DNA of 64,000 nt, from the NCBI RefSeq assembly GCF_001442535.1, contig NZ_CP013141.1, forward strand, positions 1,940,520 through 2,004,519, read 5' to 3'. This document shows positions 35,295 through 42,292 of this stretch, piece after piece (positions within the stretch are counted from its first letter, which is position 1; each line of letters opens with the position of its first letter). The notes beneath the pieces are model-generated. The model did not search any database. It was not told where the DNA came from and was given only the letters and a program-made list of their open reading frames with translations. Source of the stretch: Lysobacter antibioticus. Lineage in GTDB: Bacteria > Pseudomonadota > Gammaproteobacteria > Xanthomonadales > Xanthomonadaceae. Position numbers and translations under genes: made by a program.

Positions 35295-37202
35295 TCAGAC
35301 GTCGATCTGGCCGGCGATCTGCTGGATGCGCAGGACCACGAATTCGGCCGGTTTCAACGGCGCGAAGCCGACCACGACGTTGACCACGCCCAGGTTGATG
35401 TCGTTCTGGGTGGTGGTGTCCTTGTCGCAGCGGACGAAGTAGGCGTCGCGCGGCGAGCTGCCCTGGAACGCGCCCTGCCGGAACAGGTTGTGCATGAAGG
35501 CGCCGACGTTGAGGCGGATCTGCGCCCACAGCGGTTCGTCGTTGGGTTCGAACACCACCCACTTCAGGCCGCGGAACAGGCTCTCCTCGATGAACAAGGC
35601 GGTGCGGCGCACCGGCGTGTATTTGTATTCGTCGGCGAGTTGGTCGGCGCCGCGCAGGGTACGCGCGCCCCAGACCACGCGGCCGCTGGCCGGCATCGCC
35701 CGCAGGCAATTGATGCCGAGGGGGTTGAGCTCGCCGTTTTCGGCGTCGGTCAGCGGCACCGACAGCTGCGGCACGCCGACCAGGGTCGCGTCGAGACCGG
35801 CCGGTGCCTTCCACACGCCGCGGCTGGCGTCGGTGCGGGCGAAGATGCCGGCGACCGCGCCGCAGGGAGCGAAGCTCTCGATGCCGTTGTCGCGCAGCAG
35901 GTTGGGCTGGCGCAGGCGCGGGAAGAAGATCGCGGCATTGCGGCTCTTGGGATCGGCGACGCTGTCGAGGCCGGCGATCGCCGCCTCCTTGCTGGTCCAG
36001 CCGCTCGGCGGATCGATGACGTGGAAAGCGCGGCGCCGCTCGCAATAGGCGGTCGCGGCCGAGAGCACGATCGGTTCGGCGTCGAACTGGATGCCGTCGA
36101 CGCTCTTGTACGGCGGAATGCACAACAGGTTGAACAGGTCGGACTGTTCGAGCGCGTACAGGCCCTTCTTCAACTGCATGCCCTGGTCGGGCAGGAAGTG
36201 CAGCGCGCCCAGGTGGCCGCCGTCGGAGGCGGCCTGGTCGGCTTCTTCGTATTTCACCGCCAGCGCCGCGCGCTTGTTCTCCCAGAGCGTGCGTGCGGCG
36301 TCGATATCGGCTTGCGACGCGCCGCCCTTGATCAGGTCGTCGAGCTCGGTCTTGGCATCGCCGACCTCGGCTTCGGCGGCAGTGATCGCATCGGTGCCGG
36401 CGCTGACCGACCCCGGCAAGGCGCCCTTGACCCGCGCCAGGGCCGATTCGGATTCGAGTACCCGGTCGATGCGGCGCGGGCTTTCGACCACGGTGACGTT
36501 GAGATAGGTTTCCACCGCGCCGCCCGGGCTGGCGTCGCGTATGGTCAGGTTGAACAACTCGGATGGGGCCACGCCGAAAGCCAGTGCGACCTCGGCGTTG
36601 GGCGAGGCGACGATCTCGCCGCGCAACTTGCCGCCCCAGGCACCCTCGTAGGCGGCTTCCAGCGACAGTTCCTTGATCGTCAGCGGCGCGCGCGCGGGCG
36701 CGATGCTGGCCTTGGCCGCCTTCTGCACCGTTTGCGCGGTCGCATCGGGTTCTTCCGACGCCCCCTTTGCGACCAGGGCGACCGCTTTGGCGGCGCTTTT
36801 CTCCGGGTCGTTGGGGTAGGTGTTGGCCTTGGTCTCCGCCGCCGTGGCCGCCGCGGCGGCACTGTCGCCGGTCGCGGCCGCGGCGACCGCGATCGCGGCC
36901 GCTTCGGCGGCGGGACTGGCGAAGCTGGCGGTGTTGGAAGCGTACAGGCGCACGATGATCGCCTGGCTGCCGCCGTTGAGGAAGAAGTCGCGCACCGCGT
37001 AGCCGAGTTGGCTCTGCAGCCACAGTCCTCCGTAACGACGTTCGAAGTCGCCGAAGCTGTTGATCACGATCGCACGGTCGACCGGCCCGCGCCGGGCGCG
37101 TCCCACGAAGGCGGTGATCGAGGTCGCGACCCCGGTGATGGTGCGGACTCCGCTAGGAATCTCCTCGACGTAGACGCCCGGGTAGGTGAGCGCAGCTGGC
37201 AT
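35295..37202 (-). CDS. eCIS contractile sheath protein with two helical insertions
   Basis: A 635-aa sheath. Conserved parts are the N-terminus LTYPGVYVEEIPSGVRTITG, the GTP-like core (AFVGRARRGPVDRAIVINSF; FFLNGGSQAIIVRLY) and the C-terminal domain (GRVVWGARTLRG; YTPVRRTALFIEESLFRGLKWVVFEPN; VVVGFAPLKPAEFVVLRIQQIAGQ) that links neighbours. It is longer than most sheaths because of an Ala/Lys-rich stretch at about residues 91-173 and a charged helical stretch at about 268-326. The start MPAALTYPG at 37202 is preferred since AAGGAG is seven bases upstream; an ATG at 37208 is too close to it. A single sheath gene is present. Confidence 0.95.
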   Translation of the reverse strand: MPAALTYPGVYVEEIPSGVRTITGVATSITAFVGRARRGPVDRAIVINSFGDFERRYGGLWLQSQLGYAVRDFFLNGGSQAIIVRLYASNTASFASPAAEAAAIAVAAAATGDSAAAAATAAETKANTYPNDPEKSAAKAVALVAKGASEEPDATAQTVQKAAKASIAPARAPLTIKELSLEAAYEGAWGGKLRGEIVASPNAEVALAFGVAPSELFNLTIRDASPGGAVETYLNVTVVESPRRIDRVLESESALARVKGALPGSVSAGTDAITAAEAEVGDAKTELDDLIKGGASQADIDAARTLWENKRAALAVKYEEADQAASDGGHLGALHFLPDQGMQLKKGLYALEQSDLFNLLCIPPYKSVDGIQFDAEPIVLSAATAYCERRRAFHVIDPPSGWTSKEAAIAGLDSVADPKSRNAAIFFPRLRQPNLLRDNGIESFAPCGAVAGIFARTDASRGVWKAPAGLDATLVGVPQLSVPLTDAENGELNPLGINCLRAMPASGRVVWGARTLRGADQLADEYKYTPVRRTALFIEESLFRGLKWVVFEPNDEPLWAQIRLNVGAFMHNLFRQGAFQGSSPRDAYFVRCDKDTTTQNDINLGVVNVVVGFAPLKPAEFVVLRIQQIAGQIDV

Positions 37203-37230
37203 GACCATTCTCCTTGCTGGGTTCGTGGAA

Positions 37231-37497
37231 TCAGGGTGCGGGGGGCGTCGGCGCGCGGCCGAGCGAGTACAGCGTGGTGCCGTCGGGCAGGCGACGCAGG
37301 CGCAACGCGCCGTCGTCGACCAGCCGTTCGAGGGTCGCTTCGATGCGCGCGTGGGCGGTGACGTAGCGTTGCTGCGGCAACCACCATTGGACGATGCCGT
37401 CGAGCGTGTCGGCGGCGAGCGGATGCGCGCCGATATAGCCGAGCACGGCGGCTTCGATTTCTGCGTCGCGTTCCTGCGCTCGCTGCGGCGTCGTCAT
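37231..37497 (-). CDS. Small winged-helix-like protein, first gene of the eCIS operon (88 aa)
   Basis: The product (MTTPQRAQERDAEIEAAVLG...) has three predicted helices and a beta hairpin (HARIEATLERLVDDGALRLR, then RLPDGTTLYSLGR) in the order of a winged helix. The ATG at 37497 is preceded by AAGGAA and lies about 23 bases after the predicted start of the sigma-54 transcript. It is 28 bases upstream of the sheath gene. It could be a small regulator or an assembly factor; I cannot decide which. Confidence 0.65.
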   Translation of the reverse strand: MTTPQRAQERDAEIEAAVLGYIGAHPLAADTLDGIVQWWLPQQRYVTAHARIEATLERLVDDGALRLRRLPDGTTLYSLGRAPTPPAP

Positions 37498-37531
37498 TGC
37501 TGCGTTTCCTTGCTCCGACGTGGGATAGCAA

Positions 37532-37546
37532 GCAATCGCCGTGCCA
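37532..37546 (-). promoter_or_regulatory. Sigma-54 promoter of the eCIS operon
   Basis: Read on the minus strand: TGGCACGGCGATTGC, with GG at 37545-37544 and GC at 37533-37532, exactly ten bases apart. It differs at one base from the promoter of the nitrate operon (TGGCACGGCTATTGC). It lies between the RpoN activator gene and the first eCIS gene, reading towards the operon, with transcription expected near 37520. Confidence 0.88.
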
Positions 37547-37666
37547 ACTTTTCCGCGGCTGCGGCGAGCGGCGAGCAAATTGCGGCAAGGCCATGAAAAA
37601 CCGAGCGAAGCCGGCTCGCAGGCGGCAGGCCGGCGTGGTACGCGGGCGAGGCCGGCGCAGACGTCC

Positions 37667-37682
37667 GGGTGCGCGCGCACCC
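37667..37682. promoter_or_regulatory. Perfect palindrome, possible activator site
   Basis: GGGTGCGCGCGCACCC is a perfect 16-base palindrome about 120-135 bases upstream of the eCIS sigma-54 promoter, followed at 37691 by a related half (GGGTGCGTGC). The distance fits an enhancer site for the adjacent activator. It also lies just after that gene's stop and could be a hairpin of its 3' end, though no T-run follows. Confidence 0.35.
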
Positions 37683-37715
37683 ATATCGCCGGGTGCGTGC
37701 GGACACCTTCGGGGT

Positions 37716-38750
37716 TCAGCCGGCGCGCAAGCGGTCGCCGTGGATGCCGTGGCGCTTGAGCAGCTTGCCCAGGTGCCGGCGCTCGGTGCGCGAGATCTCG
37801 GCGGCGTGGCTGATGTTGCCCTTGGCCTGTTGCATCAAGCCGATCAGGTAGGTGCGCTCGAACACTTCGATCGCTCGGCGCTTGGCCGAGGCGAAACCTT
37901 GTTCGTGCGGGATCGGATCGAGCGGCGCCGGTTCGGCCGGCGCCTGCGCTTCGGCATGCGCCGTCGCATCGGTCAGGCTCAGCTCCTCCACGCCGATCTC
38001 GGCCCGGTCCGAGCGCAGGCAGGCGCGCAGGATCGCGTTCTCCAGCTCGCGCACGTTACCGGGCCAGCGTTGCCGGGCCAGCGCCTGCAACGCCGCGGGA
38101 CTCCATTCGCGTGGCGGCATGTCCTGATCGCGCACGACTTCCCGCAGCAGATGCCGGGCGAGCAGGGCGATGTCGTCGCCGCGTTCGCGCAACGGCGGAA
38201 GGGCCACGTACAAGGCGTTCAGGCGATACAGCAGGTCGCGGCGGAAGTGCCCGGCCTCGACCGCCGCGAGCAGGGAGATATTGGTCGCCGCGACGATACG
38301 CACGTCGGCCACTCGCAGCGGACGTTCGCCGATCGCGCGATACTCGCCGTTCTGCAGGAAGCGCAGCAGGATGGTCTGAGCACGCGCGGACAGGGAGTCG
38401 ATCTCGTCGAGGAACAAGGTGCCGCCGTTCGCATATTCGACCAGCCCGGGCTCGCTGGTACGCGCATCGGTAAAGGCGCCGCGGCGATGGCCGAACAGTT
38501 CCGATTCGAGCAACGAATCGGGTAGGGCGCCGCAATTGACCGGAACGAACGGCCCCAGGCTGCGCGTGCTGGCGTAGTGGACCTCGCGCGCGGCCAGTTC
38601 CTTGCCGGTGCCGGTCTCGCCTTCGATCAGGATCGGCGCATTGCAACCGGCGTAACGTCGCAGCAGGCGCCGGATGGCCTGCATCGGCTCGGACTCGCCG
38701 ATCATCGACATAGACGGTCCCGTCGGCTTCGTTGCGGAAGTCCGTTGCAT
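37716..38750 (-). CDS. Sigma-54-dependent transcriptional activator (bEBP) of the eCIS operon
   Basis: A 344-aa protein made of a central AAA+ domain and a C-terminal Fis-type helix-turn-helix, without an N-terminal sensory domain, like PspF. Walker A is GETGTGKE (about residues 44-51), Walker B is GTLFLDEID, and VRIVAATN plus RRDLLYRLN follow. The loop that touches sigma-54 reads GAFTDA (91-96) instead of the common GAFTGA. The DNA-binding end is GNISHAAEISRTERRHLGKL. The ATG at 38750 is chosen by domain start; upstream sequence in frame is low-complexity Arg/Ala/Pro. It sits directly upstream of the sigma-54 promoter, same strand, so it very likely controls the eCIS. Without a sensor domain, its activity must be set by expression or a partner protein. 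Confidence 0.9.
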   Translation of the reverse strand: MQRTSATKPTGPSMSMIGESEPMQAIRRLLRRYAGCNAPILIEGETGTGKELAAREVHYASTRSLGPFVPVNCGALPDSLLESELFGHRRGAFTDARTSEPGLVEYANGGTLFLDEIDSLSARAQTILLRFLQNGEYRAIGERPLRVADVRIVAATNISLLAAVEAGHFRRDLLYRLNALYVALPPLRERGDDIALLARHLLREVVRDQDMPPREWSPAALQALARQRWPGNVRELENAILRACLRSDRAEIGVEELSLTDATAHAEAQAPAEPAPLDPIPHEQGFASAKRRAIEVFERTYLIGLMQQAKGNISHAAEISRTERRHLGKLLKRHGIHGDRLRAG

Positions 38751-39108
38751 GAGACATCTTCCTTGTCGCTTGGCCTCCGGCGCGGGCGCCGAAGCGGGGG
38801 AGACGGGCCGCAGCCGCGGCCACCTGCTAGGGAACGTAGGCGATGGCCGACGGCGGCCAAACCGGGCAAACGCCCGGGCCCTGGCCGTTTCGGCCCCCTG
38901 TCGCGCCGTGCCGCTGCGGCCTGCATCAAGGATGCGCAAACGCGTTGAAATTCGTCGAAAGCGCGAGGTAAGCGGCCATGACGCGGCCCCGGGCCGTACC
39001 GGTCGGCGGCGCAGGCGCGCTGCACGCGTCCTGTCCACGCTTGCGCGCACCGACGGCGGCGACTAGCGTGTCGGCGGTCCGCGCTTCGCGCCGTTACGAA
39101 TCCATCTC
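38751..39108. promoter_or_regulatory. Divergent intergenic region between activator and glycosylasparaginase
   Basis: These 358 bases must hold the promoters of both neighbouring genes. I see a small hairpin CCGGGC-AAAC-GCCCGG at 38862-38877 and no clear sigma-70 or sigma-54 element. Frames running through it are low-complexity. Confidence 0.4.
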
Positions 39109-40131
39109 ATGACCTCCCGCCGTCGTTTCCTGCACAGCTCGTTGCTCGCCGCCACTTCCGCTGCCTTGCCGGCATTCGCCGCCACCGGGCAGGCCCCGGG
39201 CCGAGGCAGTGCCGGCGCGAAGCTGGTGTCGACCTGGGACTTCGGCGTCGGCGCCAACCAGGCCGCCTGGCCGGTGCTCGCTGCCGGCGGCTCGGCGCTC
39301 GATGCGGTCGAGGCCGGCGCCCGCTGGGCCGAAGCGGATCTGTGCAACAACACCGTCGGCCGCTGCGGCAACCCCGATCGCGACGGCGTGCTGACCCTGG
39401 ACGCCAGCATCATGGACGGCGACGGCCGTTGCGGCGCGGTCGCCGCGCTCGAAGACATCGCCCATCCGGTCAGCGTTGCGCGCCGGGTCATGGAGCGCAC
39501 GCCGCATGTGCTGCTGGTCGGCGCCGGTGCGCAACAGTTCGCGATCGAGCAGGGCTTTCCGAAGCAAGCCCTGCTGACCGACAAGGCCCGCGCGGCGTGG
39601 CAGGAATGGCGCAAGACCTCGAAGTACGAGCCGAAGATCAACGCCGAGCGCCTCGACACCGCCAAGCCCGGCGACAGCAGCAACCACGACACCCTCGGCA
39701 TCCTCGCCATCGACGCCAGCGGCAAGCTCGCCGGCGCCTGCACCACCAGCGGCATGGCCTGGAAACTGCACGGCCGGGTCGGCGACAGCCCCATCCTCGG
39801 CGCCGGCCTGTACGTCGACAACGAAGTCGGCGCGGCGACCGCGTCCGGTGTCGGCGAGGAAATGCTGCGCAACGCCGCGAGCTTCCTGGTGGTCGAACTT
39901 ATGCGCCAGGGCCGCAGCCCCGACGAGGCCTGCCGCGAAGCGATCGACCGATTGGTGCGCAAGCGCCCGCAGGCGAGCAAGACCTTGCAGGTCTGTTTCC
40001 TGGCGATCAACAAGCACGGCGAAGTCGGCGCGCACGCGCTGCATCGCGGTTTCGTCTACGCGGTTTGCGATGCCGGCAAACGCGATGCCTTGCTCGACTC
40101 GCGCTCGGTCTATACGACCGAACAGACGTGA
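39109..40131 (+). CDS. N4-(beta-N-acetylglucosaminyl)-L-asparaginase (glycosylasparaginase)
   Basis: A 340-aa Ntn-hydrolase that cleaves the bond between GlcNAc and asparagine, the last step in N-glycan breakdown. The N-terminus TSRRRFLHSSLLAATSAALPAFA is a Tat signal (SRRRFL followed by a hydrophobic stretch and A-F-A), so it is exported folded. The autocatalytic site is the Thr in SSNHDTLGILAID, which becomes the N-terminus of the beta chain; substrate-binding regions GRVGDSPILGAGLYVDNEVGAA and VGEEMLRNAA follow. Length is normal for the bacterial family. cutC begins within 10 bases. Both fit the glycan genes downstream. Confidence 0.93.
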   Translation: MTSRRRFLHSSLLAATSAALPAFAATGQAPGRGSAGAKLVSTWDFGVGANQAAWPVLAAGGSALDAVEAGARWAEADLCNNTVGRCGNPDRDGVLTLDASIMDGDGRCGAVAALEDIAHPVSVARRVMERTPHVLLVGAGAQQFAIEQGFPKQALLTDKARAAWQEWRKTSKYEPKINAERLDTAKPGDSSNHDTLGILAIDASGKLAGACTTSGMAWKLHGRVGDSPILGAGLYVDNEVGAATASGVGEEMLRNAASFLVVELMRQGRSPDEACREAIDRLVRKRPQASKTLQVCFLAINKHGEVGAHALHRGFVYAVCDAGKRDALLDSRSVYTTEQT

Positions 40132-40139
40132 GCGGCGCG

Positions 40140-40868
40140 ATGAGCCGGCGCAGCCTGGAAATCTCGGCGAACTCGCTGGGCTCGGCACTCGCCGCGCAGG
40201 CCGGCGGCGCCGACCGCGTCGAGCTGTGCGAGAACCTCGCCGAGGGCGGCACCACGCCGTCCTACGGCACGCTCGCGGTCGCCCGCGACCGTCTGCGCAT
40301 TCCCTTGTACGTGTTGATCCGACCGCGCGGCGGCGACTTTTTCTACGACGAACCCGAGCTTGCGGTGATGCGCGCCGATATCGAGACCTGCGTGCGGCTC
40401 GGTTGCGACGGCGTGGTGATCGGTGCGCTCGACGCCGACGGCGACGTCGACAGCGCGTTGTGCCGCGAGCTGATCGCAGCGGCCGGATCGCTCGGCGTGA
40501 CCTTTCATCGCGCCTTCGACGCGGCGCGCGACCAGGGCAGTGCGCTGGAAGCGGCGGTCGCTTTGGGCTGCGAACGCATCCTGACCTCCGGCGCCGCCGC
40601 GAAGGCCTGGGACGGCGCCGACCGCATCGCGACGCTGGTGGCGCAGGCGGCCGGACGCATCCGCTTGATGGCCGGTGCCGGCGTTACCGCGCAGAACATC
40701 GTCGCGCTCGCCCAGCGTGCGGGAGTCGACGAACTGCACGCCTCGGCCAAGATGCCGAAGCGCTCAGCGATGCGCTATCGCAACGAGGCGCTGGCCGGGT
40801 TGTCGGCGGATTGGGAGCAGAGCGATGAGCAGCGGGTGCGGGAGTTGGTGCAGGCTTTGCGCGCCTAG
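40140..40868 (+). CDS. cutC: CutC family TIM-barrel protein
   Basis: A 242-aa cytoplasmic protein with the full CutC pattern: LEISANSLGSALAAQAGGADRVELC, ENLAEGGTTPSYG, IPLYVLIRPRGGDFFY, GCDGVVIGALDADGDVD, VTFHRAFD and ILTSGAAAKAWDGADRI. Classically called a copper homeostasis protein, but its biochemical role is disputed. The ATG at 40140 is taken as the start; a GTG at 40128 that overlaps the stop of the glycosylasparaginase gene is an alternative and would indicate coupling. Its place directly after a glycan-degrading enzyme suggests a role tied to sugar use here, which is inference. Confidence 0.9.
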   Translation: MSRRSLEISANSLGSALAAQAGGADRVELCENLAEGGTTPSYGTLAVARDRLRIPLYVLIRPRGGDFFYDEPELAVMRADIETCVRLGCDGVVIGALDADGDVDSALCRELIAAAGSLGVTFHRAFDAARDQGSALEAAVALGCERILTSGAAAKAWDGADRIATLVAQAAGRIRLMAGAGVTAQNIVALAQRAGVDELHASAKMPKRSAMRYRNEALAGLSADWEQSDEQRVRELVQALRA

Positions 40869-40981
40869 GGGTGCGCGCTCTTGGGGGACGAATCGCGCTT
40901 CTTGGGTAGGGCGGCGCAAGCAGCGACCAAGGGATGGAGACGCGCGGCCGTCGTCATTGATCGAAGCCATGAACTGGCGGG

Positions 40982-41008
40982 GTAGGAGCGGCGCGAGCCG
41001 CGACCGCG
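40982..41008 (+). repeat. GTAG-type REP palindrome
   Basis: Begins GTAGGAGCGGCGCGAGCCGC; stem GCGGC/GCCGC. One of several copies in the window (see 1714, 41690, 41781, 41838, 59876). Confidence 0.75.
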
Positions 41009-41102
41009 CCGCTTCAATTTCGCGACGTTAGCGGCCGGGTCCCCTGTAGGCCGCGAAACACTATCCACGCTTGCGGTCGCGAGGCGTTGAAGCAACATCA
41101 AG

Positions 41103-41660
<558 letters not shown>

Positions 41661-41689
41661 CTCGATGGTCCCGCCGCGAGACCATCGCG

Positions 41690-41863
41690 GCGCGGTCGCG
41701 GCTTGTGACCGAAGGAAATCCAGTAGGACGCCGCTCCTACCCCAAAGCAGGTTCTTCCTCACGCTCGGCGATTCCCCCTCGTGGGAGCGGCGTAAGCCGC
41801 GACCGCGAACGGTGGGGCCCGTCGCAGGCCGGAGGTCGGGTCGCGGCTCGCGCCGCTCCTACC
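41690..41863. repeat. Cluster of three GTAG-type REP palindromes
   Basis: Units at 41690-41742 (minus sense, same extended sequence as 1714-1768), 41781-41807 (plus sense, stem GCGGC/GCCGC, loop GTAA) and 41838-41863 (minus sense). The alternating orientation is typical of REP clusters. From 41864 to 42140 I see no gene; the short frames lack ribosome sites. Confidence 0.75.
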
Positions 41864-42145
41864 CAGGAGCGAGACACCGCCGACCAAGGCAGGGACCTCA
41901 GCCGAAGAGGCCGAGCCGGTTCGCGCATCGCGCGCAGGCGACGATGCCTTCGCCAGGCCGTCGCGCAAAAATCGATTCGGGCAGGCCGAGGCCACGCGGC
42001 CTTCACGGCTGTCGCCAGACTCGGCAAAACAATCACTTACCGGCGTATCGGCGACCGACTCGTCGCGACGACTGCGTACGCGGTCCCCTTAGCACACCCT
42101 CATTGCTGCGCCGCGTCATGCAACGCGGTCCCTGGTTGTGGTTAA

Positions 42146-42160
42146 TTTAGATCGATCCAA
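42146..42160. promoter_or_regulatory. Palindromic operator upstream of the first TonB receptor gene
   Basis: TTTAGATCGATCCAA, a near-perfect palindrome centred on CG (TTAGATCG/ATCCAA), the style of LacI-family operators. The same 14 bases, TTAGATCGATCCAA, occur at 50531 before the second receptor. A half-like copy TTAGATCGA lies at 42214-42222. Confidence 0.65.
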
Positions 42161-42292
42161 TTTGGGGGTTGGGTATGCCGGGGCGGTCTTTCGGGGCCAT
42201 CCGGGCAGTTTACTTAGATCGAGAGAAAAGCCTTTACAGACCATGGAGCGGTCGCCATTGCAGTCCACTTTTCCTTGGGGAGCACCGCGAAG

